Shown: positions 45,059 through 56,734, counted from the stretch's first letter. The stretch: DNA of 64,000 nucleotides from Thalassia testudinum (GCA_037157565.1 JAZHRO010000012.1:9202501-9266500), one strand, 5' to 3'. Notes: generated by a model not told the origin, from the sequence alone. Program-made: numbers and translations.

Positions 45059-46634
45059 TATAACGTCTCCAAATCCAAGTCCCAAGTCATTTAAGGGAGG
45101 TTCCAGACAATTTGAACCGGGAAACCCAGTTGTGCTTTGGTGCTGGTGTCAACACCATCTTAAATTGACAAAAAAATGCATAATTCTAGTCAACCCCTAG
45201 TCAAACATTCTCAAAATGGTTCCATGTATGGTACCATTGGATTTCTCTCATCGCAAGCTTTCTGGCGACGCTTGTTTCTTGTGATTCCGAGGTGCATAGC
45301 TCAAGTTATGGCCAAAACAAGTCGAAATTGACCTAAATGTAAGATGAGCCCAAACCTAGGGGTATGTTGGTGTTTTTACCCCACTAATCCTATCACAACC
45401 GAATTTGGGTCTATAAAAAGGCCCCCTTGGGTGTTGGGTTGTCATTAATCCAAAGAGCCTTCTAAACCTAAGAGAACAGAGAGAAAAGAAATTAGGATTC
45501 AATTAGAAATCCTAATTGAAAATCATAGGGGCCTATTAGTAATTCTGAGAAACGTGGGTTTCCAACCACAATTTTCGTGAATCAAACGACGGCGTTGAGC
45601 TTGCACCATACGATCTGGGGGTAGGGCAAGGATGCACTCCACGTGTCACGTGGTGGAGGGCCCTAGGTGCGCGCGTTCTCGTGGGCTTGCAGGAGCGAGA
45701 GGGCACGGGTGCTCTAGGTTTGCAACGTGTGGTGATCGAACAACGAGGGCACGAGCAGGAAATCCGCATGAAGCATCCATGGGCGAATGAGTGGTTGACA
45801 CGTGTTTAGGTGGTCGATCTGGTTGAACCGATTGGTTGAAGACCCCCTCGTACTGTTTCAATTGGTTCGAGGCCTTCCTGATCTCGGATTTCAACAAATA
45901 AGGTACCATTGGAATTGTATTAACGCATACTACGCATTGGTGTGGTTTATTTTCACTCTTTAGTATTTTCCTTTAGTGAAAAATCAGAAACGTGGTTAGG
46001 TGTCTCCGACCATGTTGTTGGTCCGTTTGAACCAGGTCTTGCCTCGGTGCGTGCGTGAATTTCGAGGTGGGTGTCAAGACAGCCCCCAAGCCCTATGCAC
46101 ATGGTTCAGAGTCACCATGACCCTTCGGTGATGTTAGGTAGTGTAGTCTACCATTCTTTTGATTCTGGTTCTTTTCTAGGTATTGTGGACCTGTTTCGCA
46201 TACTTCTTCGCGTGTCTCATGGCTGTTGATATGCATTTCCTCTCCTTTTTGAGGTTGGAACCCAGTAGGGGTATGATTAATGTTTTGGATATTTAAACGT
46301 TAATTGAATTGATATAACTGGAATATTAATTATTAAATGTTTAAAAGTGACCACATTATCACATGCGTGAAACGAACTTCGATTTTCATAAAACGAGTTC
46401 GGTTGTATTCGTTAATTGATAAATGATGTGGGACGCTATCATAATTTGGAAACTACTTATAAACAGATAAGTTGTAGAATAACGTGAATATCTAGTAATT
46501 TTAGAATTAAAAAGTATAATTGTTGGTGTGGTTTGACTGAATAGCAATAAATGATACAATTATCTGGAAATGGTTACATGATCAGTATGCGGATTTGTTG
46601 AGAATTAAAAGAATTAGATAACTAATTTTATCCC
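45059..46634 (+). repeat. Del/Tekay-like LTR fragment
   Basis: Starts TATAACGTCTCCAAATCCAA, close to the TGTAACGTC start typical of chromovirus (Del/Tekay) LTRs. TATA TCTATAAAAAGG at 45410-45421. It has no similarity to the Athila-type LTRs. Left end abuts N1's LTR. Right end is cut by the P LTR at 46635. Only the first 1.6 kb is visible. ORFs 45536-45909 are within the LTR. Confidence 0.55.
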
Positions 46635-49164
46635 TGATGATAACACCATCATTAGCCATAACTTGCTTTAATTAGTCAAAATCAAGAGATAAATGCTCCT
46701 ACATAATCACCTAAGAGTCGTAATTTCATGTAAATCTATTCTAAGAAGAAAACACTAAAAAAAGGGTTAATTCTACAGTTTTAACATCACATCATAAATG
46801 CAAAGTAACCATGGGTTTTCCCAAGGGTTAATTGAAGGTCAAATGAGCATTAAAGTCCAAAGAGTGGGTTCACATATATAGAAACAAGGTTTCACGCATT
46901 TTGAGAACTAAATCAGAACCCAAAACCCTAATTTGAGACTCACTTAAATTAAAGAGGTTTCAGTCAGGATAAAATTCATCTAAACCTCCTAAAATTTATA
47001 GAAAAATATTCTAAGAGGTTTGGTACCCTTGGTTTAACCATCTGAACCTATTTTGACCTATAATAGAGTTTCAGAAGGAATTCTACCCTAATTTGGGTCT
47101 TTGTGCAAATTTCCCATTGAAACGTGGTCCAAACTCAAATCCGAGTTCACCATTAGATTCCTTGGATCCAAATTAGTTTTTACGAAAATTTGGACCCAGT
47201 CAGAGACCATCTTGACTTAGTTTGCATTTCAATCCATTAAAACTCTATTCCTCTCAATCAAGCCCCTAAGTTTCGAAATATTTGCAGAAAACCCCTAACT
47301 TCCTTGTATTCTTCACCGAAAGGTCCTTGCCACCATTGTAGGTCAACTGACCTTCATGCGACCTTTGACTAACTCAAAATCCATTCAAATCAACACTAAA
47401 TCCCACCAAATTTTGTGAGATTGATGTTCACAAGATGAAGATTCTTTTGGACATGATTTGGGCTCCAGATCTTGTGCGAAAAGCTCATGCGAACGCACGA
47501 AATTTTTGAGTTCTTGTTGATTCCTAAAATAGGCTCAATCAAGCCTCTTCCCTTGTTTAGAGCTAATCCTTGAGCTCTATATAAGCTATAGATCCTTAGG
47601 CCGTCCAAAACTAACTCAGTCTGGCCTTAACTTCAAATTTTCCTCTCTCCAGTCACCTCCGCCACAGCTCCGGTGAACTCCTCCAACCTTCGTCTTCACC
47701 CTCTACCACAAACCATAGGCAAAGGGAATCCCCTCCTCTTCTTCGTCCGCTTCTCGCAAAACCAGTAGGAGCTCCCCAGACCCCTTCTTCCTCGCCACTC
47801 CTCTCACCGAAGGTCATCATCCCTTTCGCGACTGGCCAATCAAAGCCGATGCAATTTCCCTCCCTTTCGTCCATCAGCTAGGTTCCTTCAACTCCCCTCC
47901 TATAGATTAGGATTAGCTCCTTCCTCGCTCGTTTCGACCAACGACCACCACTCTCCCTTTCCATCTTCTTTAACTCTGGTCATGCTCCGGTGTGGCCATT
48001 CGTGCAACACACACATCCAAACTCCACACTATCGCCACCATTAGCATCGCCGTTCTCCCCACTTCAAAAGCCCTCAACCTATTTGCCCTTTCGTCCACCA
48101 AAACCTTCGACCAAAACACCCATCATTCCACTGTCTACTCCTTCACTGTCCTGTCACTACACACCCCCAAATGATGCAAGAACATCACCGCCAATTTCGC
48201 TGAGCTCTGGTGATACCCGTGAACATTTTAACTAGGCCTCATCGGCTGTATTTTGATTTTCGGGGTCTCATCGGAGGCAACACCATTTGCAATCACTTCG
48301 CCAACGTCCACCTCCATCAGCCACTTTTCGACCTCAACTAGATCTCCAGCAGGTGCAGAGCATACTTATGAAGACATCTGGGGTCCCAATTGGCCAAGAC
48401 ATCTCCCATCTGCCTGAATTGAATTGAGGTAGCATCAGCAGTTGCACGCGAATGACGGAGACAAAGATAGTCCCACATCAGTTGTTGAAGAACCGCCTAC
48501 GTGATATAAATAGGATTCTTCCCATAGCCTCCTCGCCTAGTAACATGGGGGGTCGAGTCCCCCACACACTCACTTAGCCCCTCACTCCTCGCTCACCCAC
48601 ACCCCTGGTGAGCCTAGACCCAATACTACTCATGACTCGATTACTTGTAGACGGATACAATTATGCCCTGTTATGAGAGAAGAAAAGGAGAATTTGTGAG
48701 GAGGGGGGAGGGTTTTGCTACAGCTCTCATGATCTCGAGGTGCATGCTAAAGAGAGCCTTGATACTTGAGAATTGAGATGAGGGTTTTGTGCCTTGTGAG
48801 GCTTGGCACCCTTGAGCATCTTACTGTGGTTCTGAGCTTGACACCTAAGGAGTCTGGTCATCAGATCCAACGTCTGATTTGGTTTTGAAGTATTGTGGCA
48901 TTATTTGAATGTCTGATTCGAGTTAGTGTTGAATTATTTAAGATACTTGAGATACATGCTTGATTAAAGAGAGTTAAGTGGTGATTCAAATCACCATTAC
49001 TTTTGAGGTTCCATTCTTTTTATTTTACTAATCTTTAGAGATACACATTGGCTTATCATTGCATATATTTTTGTGGATCATTCATTGCATATCTTTCTTT
49101 CCATTAATACTTATGCTCATTTGATTTATATCAAAATTAGTGTGTGAATTCCATATTTGCTCCC
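46635..49164 (+). repeat. P-family LTR-a
   Basis: Starts TGATGATAACACCATCA after TTATCCC. Homologous to the 3' LTR at 62855 over its visible length and to LTR-c. TATA TCTATATAAGC near 47576. It stops at TTTGCTCCC, exactly where LTR-c continues with TGAGATGACC, so about 110 bp of U5 are missing. It is interrupted by LTR R. ORFs at 47653-48235 lie in the pyrimidine-rich transcribed part and are not conserved. Confidence 0.78.
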
Positions 49165-49848
49165 TAATGTACACACATCTAATTGACAAAAAATATCTAT
49201 TTATGGATGTTTCTAGTGTCATAGAAGCATTCATGCATTATAAATATTTCAAAACATGCATCATCATGCATTTAGGTTAGATTGTATAAATTTTAGGTTA
49301 ATTCTCCCTTCTTATGGTCAGGGAACAGGGCAATATTTATTGGGGCCTTGGATTGATGATCCAACCATACGGATATGATCAAGGCGACAATTGGATTTCA
49401 ACGACTCCAACATCGCCCCAATTGGACCTCCGTAGCATCAGACGCAGTCCAAGAAAAATCAGAGGGAAAAGGGACAAGGTGGTGTAAATCCATACCTCAG
49501 ATGAAAGATCGAATCACACAGATGGGTTTGGATCGATGATCGTAGCCCAACAGTGTAAAAATCGAACCAATTTGACATCCGTGGCATCACTTACAAGAAA
49601 AGGAAGTTGGATAGGCCAGATGATGCCATGGAGCTCCATCCTAGCCACCCAAGGCCGCTTGCAAGACTCTCTCTTCAATCGCTCGATCAATCTCAATCGT
49701 TGATCGAAGATTCAATGGCTGAGATTCAATCTCAGCCATGCTTCAAACGCTTGAGATTAAACACTCGAGCGATCTCGACCATTAGATCGCCATCCAATGG
49801 TCGAGAGCATGTGAGCGTTAAAACCTAAACATGACAAAGTTGCAGGTG

Positions 49849-49918
49849 TAGCGCATTGGTCGCGCGCCCTTTCAAGCAACATGCGGTGTGAGATAGAGAT
49901 GCCAAGTGCCTCGAATCA
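49849..49918 (+). promoter_or_regulatory. tRNA-like A/B-box module, LTR R
   Basis: TAGCGCATTGG (49849-49859) and GCCTCGAATCA (49908-49918). The boxes are 59 bases apart, about 18 more than in the other LTRs. Confidence 0.4.
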
Positions 49919-50207
49919 AGTGTGAGCGCAGGCACGAGTGAAATTCACCCGTTGGATGGCGATCGAGAGATGGAGAATGAGGCTATGTGGTGACATGGAT
50001 GAAGGTGTACACTTCACGCGCAATTTGACACATGAATGTACGACCAATCTGACACGGACGCACGTTGCACTGAAGATGAAGAGGCTTACGCACGTTTAAG
50101 CCATCCAATCTCTTGATCGGACGGCTAAGGATGCATGCGTGCAATGAGGCGTTTTAGCGGCTGAAGGCAGAGAGGCGAGGGCGCATGCGTTCTTCAATGA
50201 TGTGTGC

Positions 50208-50304
50208 CTTTAGTGACATTTATATCCGTCACTAAAGACCCCAACAATTAATGTGTAAAGCCTTAAAAGACCTTTTTGCCCCCAATTTCTACAACTATAA
50301 AAGG
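50208..50304 (+). promoter_or_regulatory. Promoter core of LTR R
   Basis: Palindromic arms CTTTAGTGAC and GTCACTAAAG (50208-50237), then 57 bp, then TATA CTATAAAAGG (50295-50304). The spacing matches LTR W in the other orientation. Confidence 0.65.
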
Positions 50305-50834
50305 GGACCCCTACCACTCATTTTCTTCATCCCTTCCTCTCTTCTCTTACCCCCTCTAAAGCTCTACGAGCTTGTCCCAAACCCAGGATGCTCCATCAGA
50401 GTCTTAAATACAATTTTTCCACCTTCTCATCCCCGTTTGTGGAGCACCTGCAGTTGTCCTCTCACCGCTGTACGGGAAGTGGATCCTGCTTGCAACGTCG
50501 CCCTGCTCCATCCTTCGTCCTCTGTCCTCCATCCTCCACCTCCGTTCTCCCTCATCCAACATCTCACCACCCTCGTCCGGGCACTCCATCAATGCACCTC
50601 ATCCTTCAAGCAACCGTCGAGAAGAATAATTTCTCATCACCTTCTCTTTTATCGCTTTCTAGTATAGATTTCCTACTTTCTAGTGTAGCAATTAGATGTA
50701 ATAAACCTGATTTCGTGGTTATAAAATATTTTTTCATTCTCTCCATATTTTCTCTTTATTTGTATTATTCTTTCTCTCTCTTCTATTAATTATTTTTTAT
50801 GTAGTAGCTAGCGTAGATTTAATTCGACTAGTTA

Positions 50835-51439
50835 ATCCTAAATGTAGAGCAATCATGGGGTTTCCCAGGGGTTAAATGAAGGTCAAATGAGAATTAATGA
50901 CTAATAAGAGGGTTCATGCAAACATAAATGGGATTTCACACATTTTAAGAATTAATGAACATTTTCTCAAAAAAAAAGAATTAATGGACATCCGAAACCT
51001 TAATTTCAGACCCACTTAATTAACTGAGGTTTTGATCAGAATAAAATTCATCTAAATCTTCTAAACGTCATATAAAAATATTCCATAAGTTTTGGTATCC
51101 TTGATTTTACCATCTGAACCTATTTTGACCTAAAATAGAGTCTCAGATAAGAAATTACCCTAATTTGGGTCTCTTCATAAATTACCCAGTAAAAATTGGT
51201 CAAAAATAAAATCTAACTTCACCATCATATTCCTTGGGTCAAAATTAGGTTTGTACCAAAATTTAGGCCCAATCAGAGTTCGTCTTCACCTAGTTTGCAT
51301 TTCAGTCCAGTCTGACACTTTTTCTCTCAAAAAAACCCATAGCGTTTGAAATCCTTGCGAATAGCCCCCTAACTTTGTCATATTTTTCTCATTTAGGACC
51401 CTTCCTCCATTACCATGTGAACACACCTACAACCGACAT
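50835..51439 (+). repeat. P-family LTR fragment (P-b)
   Basis: Matches the P 3' LTR from about 63007 (CCTAAATGTAGAGCAATCA) to about 63580 (CACACCTACAACCGAC). The first roughly 155 bp of the LTR are missing at the junction with R, and the rest is cut by Q copy 2. Confidence 0.78.
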
Positions 51440-51449
51440 TCAAAAAAGT

Positions 51450-53700
51450 GAAGGCGAAAGTACGCAGTTTGTTAATTAGGTAATTTAGTGTTGTTGCAAC
51501 GCGTAAATCCGCTTTCACTTTTAAATTTATATTCCTAGATAGGGGAGTATCTAGGGTCGTCCAAGGAGGCCAAATGTTTGCAAAATTGATTCTCTTACTT
51601 TGAATATAAATCTCAACTTTCTTTTTGGTCTTTTTCAATATATCATTTTTATGTTTTCGAAATTAAGGCAACATGCGAAATTGTGGCGGGAAAGTGACTT
51701 ACACTTCAACTCAATATACTACTTCTAAAGTGGCAAGTAGAGCCTCTCCCTAAGCTCACTCTAAGCAAGTGGAGGCCTAGAATAATTAGGGAGAGGGAGT
51801 GAAGAATGCTAAAAACAAAGCAATTAGAAATGCAAATAAAGAAATTGCAAAGAAGGCAACTAGATTAATGAAAAAGTGTTTTACAAAAAAAGCCTAGTAG
51901 AGGAATGCTTCTACTACTAGAAAAAATTGCAATAAATAAAAGCAAACAGAAATCCTCTAGATAGATGGTGAAGAAGAGGGCTTCTTGCTCCAAGCTTGGT
52001 AGCTCCCAAGCTTGAAAAGAGTCCTCCAACTCCTTCCTTGTTATGCTCCGCCAAGGTGATGTCCTCCAAGGCAAGCCCTAAAGGGGCATGCCCTAAGCTT
52101 CTCTCCAAGGGTGGACGTCCACCCTAAGTCCTTCTCCTTTTCCTGGCCATCCTCCTTGAAGTAGAAAAGTCCTCCTCCTTGGCATGGCCCAAGTTGAAGA
52201 GAGTGGGGAGAAGGCACCAAAAGGGCTGGTGATGTGCCCCTTTAATCTTCTTCTCTACTCCTTCTTCTTGGCCGTAGGTGTAGGTGGTATAGGTATCAAA
52301 ATACACTAATGGAGGATGGAGAAAATGTGGGAAGTTTGGTGGGTATATATAGTGTAGGAAGGGGGGCATAGTGTCTCTTGGAATGGATGGCTAGGATAGG
52401 ATATGGGGGGTAGTTGGGGATCCTAGGGCTAAGAATAAGTGGCGCCACCTAAGGGGTGCTAAGGGGGGTAGTTAAGGCTTTGGTGCCCTTTAGAATTGGT
52501 GCCAAAATGGGCCTTCTAGAAGGCCATTAGGTGGCATCACCTTAGGGTTCTAGAAGGGGGGTATGTGGATGGCTAGGATGGGTTATGTGGGTAGGTGTAG
52601 GGTGGATGAAGGGGCTGAAAGTTGGCGCCAAAAGGGAGGTGGTTAGGGTTAGTTTTGGCGCCAACTTTTGGTGTCTTTTGGTGGTTAGTTGAGGGGTGAA
52701 AGGTGGTGAAGAGGTGGCAGCAAAATGAGTAGGATAGCTAGCTTAGGTAGGGCTTAAGTTGGTGGAGCTAGCTAGGGTTGAATTGAAGGTGGTGGATGGC
52801 CAAGGAGCTAGTTGCTAGCTAAGCTAAGCGAAGCTAGCTTAGCTAGCTATGGAGTAGAGGAGGAGGTATTGGAGCTAGGGTTTGAAGAGAGGAGCTAAGG
52901 AGAAGAAGTCTGGAGCTGGAACTGGAGCTGGCAGCTACTGAAGAGGCTGGCATGGAGCTACTCTAGCTGGCTTAGCTTGCTAGTTCTTTGCTAGCTGCTA
53001 AGCCAAGCTAAAGTGAACTGGCTTCTACCATAATGAGCTAAGGTGAGCTGGGTCTGGTGCTCCCGGGGAGGATCAAGCTGGTTGAGGCAGTTAAGGTAGC
53101 TTAGCTCAACTGAGTTGAGCTAAGCTGAATCCCCGGGAGCTGGACTTGAGCTTCCTGAGCTGAAATGAGTTCTTCTTCAGCTGGCTGGAGTTGAGTGGAG
53201 CTGGATGTAGCTGGGTCTGAGCTGGGGTGAACTCTCGTCAACTCAGCTGAGCTAGCTAGAGCTCCCTGTGGATTAGTGGGAGCTGAGATGAGCTAGACTC
53301 AACTAAGTTGAGCTGGATCTGAGCTGACTTGAGCTAGGGTGAGCTAAGATGAACTCTCTTGAGGTGCCATTCAGCTGAGATTAGCTGAATGGAGCTGGGA
53401 TGAGATAACCCTAGTTCAAGTGAGCTAGGTTCCAGTTGTGGTGAGCTGGATCAAGCTAAGTTCCAGCTAGTCTGAGCTTCTCCTTCACCATTTGCCTTCT
53501 TGAGTGCTAGGGTTTTAGGGATCTGTATATCTGTTCATCCCTAACACTCACAAAAACATATCAAAAAGACAATAAAAAATGCAATGCATGCCTAACTTAA
53601 TTTATGCCTAAATGCAGCCCAAAAACCCGTTTGCGGAGTAAAATCCTAAGAGCTAGGTTTGTTTTAATGCATAAGAATGATGATAAACTGGCGTTTATCA
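51450..53700 (-). repeat. LTR-like repeat Q, copy 2
   Basis: Similar to 2547-4790 end to end. On the minus strand it starts with the perfect dyad TGATAAACGCCAGTTTATCA (53681-53700) and has TATA CTATATATACCC (near 52345). It has the AGCT-rich array (52790-53480) and the U5-like GGACGACCCTAGATACTCCC (near 51555). The left flank is P LTR, the right flank a different P-like internal region, with no TSD. A junction AAAAAAG at the left end resembles the PBS spacer seen in copy 1. Confidence 0.62.
52790..53480. repeat. AGCT-rich degenerate array in Q copy 2
   Basis: Irregular GAGCT/TGAGCT units aligned with 3890-4580, diverged by substitutions and small indels. Confidence 0.75.
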
Positions 53701-53828
53701 GAAAGGTCATTAGGTTGTTAACCTAAGAGACCTCATTAGATCTTCTACGAGATTTCTGATCTGATCTAATTACTTCAATCTGAACCTGAGTTTGATTCTA
53801 CATCTTGATTCCACCACCTGATTCGAAA

Positions 53829-54812
53829 ATGCAACCTGACATTTTAGGAAAAGTAATTAGAAAACCTATGTCCCAAATGACTATCAAAGATAAGATGATT
53901 GAGGCTGCTTATAGACACCATGAAGAATATTATAAAGCCTTAAATAGGGACATTTAGGATAAATTTGCAAAAACAACAAACCACATTCTGAACCGTATTG
54001 AAATAATATGGACACAAATGAAACACGGTTCAACCTGGGATGATCTCTTAGCAGAATACATTGAATTAATGAAATTACATAACAACGAATGTCTGCAATG
54101 TTGGTCAAATCCTTCACTTTTGGAAGAATAACAACTTGTCAGGTAGAAATGAGGAAAATTGCTGAATACGTTGTATAAAACCATTGATCGAGAATACCCC
54201 TACATCCCTTTAGAAGATAAGGAGACACCTTGGAACAACATTGACAATCAACATGATTCCACAGAACCCGAGTTAGAAAATCAAGATTATTGTGGACCCT
54301 CAACCCAAATGGAAGTCAAATCAAATTATGTGTTGAATGATACACCCGATATTGAGATGGGTTGGGATGATTCGATTGGAGGTGTTCATGATTTCGAACT
54401 AGCCTTAGAAAGCCTTGAAGCTAGTCCATCAAGCCTAGATTTCCTCGACACCTGTGATGTTGAGATTGAGTCAGAACCTCTCAAGAATGTAAATTCCGCT
54501 CCTTATTCTGATAAGGTGATTCTCGAGAATGATTCTAACATCCCAATAAAGCCCAGCCTAGATTCTAGTGATCCAATCCTTACCCTTAACCTAGAATCTG
54601 GATTCGAGCCTATTTAGGACAATCATAAGGCCCAATATAATGAGAATCAGATTTTGAATCTGGACAACGATTCTGGGCCTATATTTGATGATTACACCTC
54701 TCCAACCTCCTCAGAAATACGAACTAATTTTTTGAAAGTCACGTCGATCTATGATATAGAAATCGAGGAGTTGGAAGAGTTGGGATTCGATTGGGTCTAC
54801 ATGTTCGTTTAA
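53829..54812 (+). pseudogene. P-A accessory protein ORF (unknown family), broken
   Basis: I do not recognise the product. A single frame of 328 codons with several in-frame stops ends at 54810-54812. The N-terminal third is helical and charged (MTIKDKMIEAAYRHHEEYYK), with an ECLQC motif near 54090. The C-terminal half is acidic (DFELALESLEASPSSLDFLD, IEIEELEELGFDWVYMFV). The next recognisable signal is TTGGGAGGCATAA (about 54977), resembling the GGGAGGCAACCC found after the last ORF in Athila elements. It is of the same general type as the ORFs at 57467 and 60396, and as N1's. Confidence 0.55.
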
Positions 54813-55390
54813 TTCTCAACATAGTTAATTAAGCTTATTAGACTTAATTAATTGCATCAAAAAGTAACTTAGGTTAAGTTGAATTAGTGTCAGAAATGTA
54901 GTATAGGGTCAAGTTAACCTAACATTTTAGAATTTAAGTTCTTTTTAACTGGTTGAGTCCAGGTCCTTCATTGGGAGGCATAATTATAAGCTTAATTCAC
55001 CATTAACAACTAATGCATAATTACCAGCTACTTTATTAACCAAGTTAAAAATCACAATACATTTAAGCTCATGAATAATTGCACAAGATATTGACAATAA
55101 AAGTATGCAATATTCTATTAAAAAGAGCAAGTTTACAAGAAATATTTGTCATTATAAACCAAAGAAAACATGTTTATTACAAATGTAAGGCACAAGATAT
55201 GTTTACAAAAAGTTTCATGCCTTATTGCAACATTTAAAAGCTCAGAAACATGAAATATAATAGCTTCAGCCTTCATCAGACGTCTAAAAAAGATGTTAAA
55301 CGACTTAAAAAGTAAAATTGGACTTTTGATAACACATATAGACGTCTGATTTTTATCGTTTCACTTCTTTCATTTTTCTCCTCTCTCTTC
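54813..55390 (+). other. Non-coding remnant after the P-A ORF
   Basis: AT-rich sequence without ORFs. It contains TTGGGAGGCATAA (about 54977). It ends in a pyrimidine run whose last five bases, TCTTC, are the left target duplication of the solo LTR that follows. Confidence 0.5.
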
Positions 55391-56729
55391 TGATAAGATC
55401 AATGGAATATACACAAATACTTAAACAAATAAATCAGTAATAACAAGAAAGATTTGCACAAATAATCAAATCACAGAAAATTGCCACAATATGTATAGTG
55501 GTTCCCCTCCTTTTGGGTACTCCACTACCTAAGCCTCCCAGCTTAGGGTTTTTAACTCGATTCTCTCAACCCCGAGAGAATCAATTTACTAACCGAGGTA
55601 ATTAATTAGTTACCTCCACCCAAGTACAACAACGGGTTTGTTACAACCCAATGAGCAACAAGCTCAAAAACAAAAGAAGTACAGGTGTAAGAAAACAAGA
55701 ATCTTACAACTAAAACCTAAGCCTCTCAACAAATGTAAATATAATGTTATCGATTTAAGAGCCTAGAAAGGATGTGAATCATGTTGAATTGTGTGAACAA
55801 AACACGTCAATGTGTTTACAAACTTGTAGCACAATTGGAAAGCAACAAACACGTTTTCTTCTCCTGAATATGTGGTGGAAAATATGAATTATAGCTCTAG
55901 GAATTTTCTTCTCTTTTCTCTTGTCTCTTGTGTGCAAACAAAGAGTCCTAGGGCCATTTTATAGAGTTTAGGACCTAGGGTACTCGTCTACTAGAGGTTG
56001 GGATTTAATTCCCAACGTTCATATTGTTGGAATTCATATTTCTGCCGTTCTGTTTTGAGCCAACGGTTAGCTGGTACCGGTACTAGCAGCTCACTGCCAC
56101 CAGTACATGAGTCCTGGTACTGGTACTCATCATGGGTACCGGTACTTGTGACTCCCAGGTTTGGAATTCCTTGGGCACAGAAACCTACTTGTACCGATAC
56201 TCATCATGGGTATCGGTACTTGTAAGGTTCAGGCCAGAATTAAGCCTTCAACCTGTGGCCAACATGTACCGGTACTCATGGTTAGTACCGGTACTTGTTG
56301 TTTACAGTTTGAGACAAATTCTCAAACCTGTGCCTTGTAAATACCAGTACTGATGAACAGTACCAGTACTTGCTTACAAGTACCTGTTTTAAGCATTTTA
56401 ATCCATTACATAATTTGAAAGCGAATGCCATATAAATCCCAATTCATCTCTAATTGATTTTTATGATCTAAGTTAAATTCTCTTGTTAAGAGGTACATAA
56501 TCTATGAAAACCTAAACTAAAAAACAAAGGGTCAAAGATGATCTTCTTCTCGATCCATCCTTATCATCTTGCCTCCTCCTTGTCATCATTTTCTCTTTCT
56601 CATCATCATGCCTCCATCACTTCCTATTTGCCTTGATCTTCACCTAAATCTGAAAAGAACTCAATTACAAACATTAATCCATAATAATTTTATTAACACC
56701 AAAACAAGATGTGGAACAAGGTTCCAACA
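55391..56729 (-). repeat. Sirevirus-like (Copia) solo LTR with TCTTC target duplication
   Basis: 1339 bp flanked by perfect TCTTC (55386-55390 and 56730-56734). On the minus strand it starts TGTTGGAACCTTGTTCC, followed by GTTTTGGTGTTAATAAAATT, resembling Sirevirus LTR starts, and ends GATCTTATCA. TATA CTATAAAATGG is near 55953, and the transcribed part has AGTGGAGTACCCAAAAGG. No iMet PBS or PPT adjoins it, so it is solo. The U3 carries a 76-bp periodic palindrome array (next entry). Confidence 0.85.
56068..56385 (-). repeat. 76-bp periodic palindromic repeats in U3 of the Sirevirus-like LTR
   Basis: Four dyads built from two GTACCGGTAC-type decamers lie at 56113, 56189, 56265 and 56341, exactly 76 bp apart, with a partial unit at 56071. 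Typical dyad: GTACTCATCATGGGTAC flanked by CG-containing arms. Sirevirus LTRs are known for palindromic U3 repeats. ORFs across it (55998-56353) are repeat artefacts. Confidence 0.85.
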
Positions 56730-56734
56730 TCTTC

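Larger units (their letters stand above)
49165..50834 (+). repeat. Plus-strand Athila LTR R, 3' end lost
   Basis: Starts TAATGTACACACATC (ancestral TGATGT...), matching the W/Y/Z LTR type in reverse orientation. It has a tRNA-like module (49849-49918, spacer expanded), palindrome (50208-50237) and TATA (50295-50304). The transcribed part includes CTTTCTAGTATAGA runs like those in W, Y and Z. The expected U5 end with CCTCCCTGTGTTCGACC and TCAACA is missing. At about 50835 the sequence switches to a P LTR. Confidence 0.75.

Noticed and set aside
47653..48235. Ser/Pro/Thr-rich ORFs as a possible gene
   Set aside because: They fall in the pyrimidine-rich transcribed part of P LTR-a and are not kept in the other P LTRs.
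55998..56353. Overlapping ORFs with a YWYSSWVP-like repeat
   Set aside because: They are the 76-bp palindrome repeats translated; the solo LTR explains them.
56068..56385. CRISPR-like spaced repeats
   Set aside because: Repeats and spacers are both similar between units (76-bp tandem), in a eukaryotic LTR U3.
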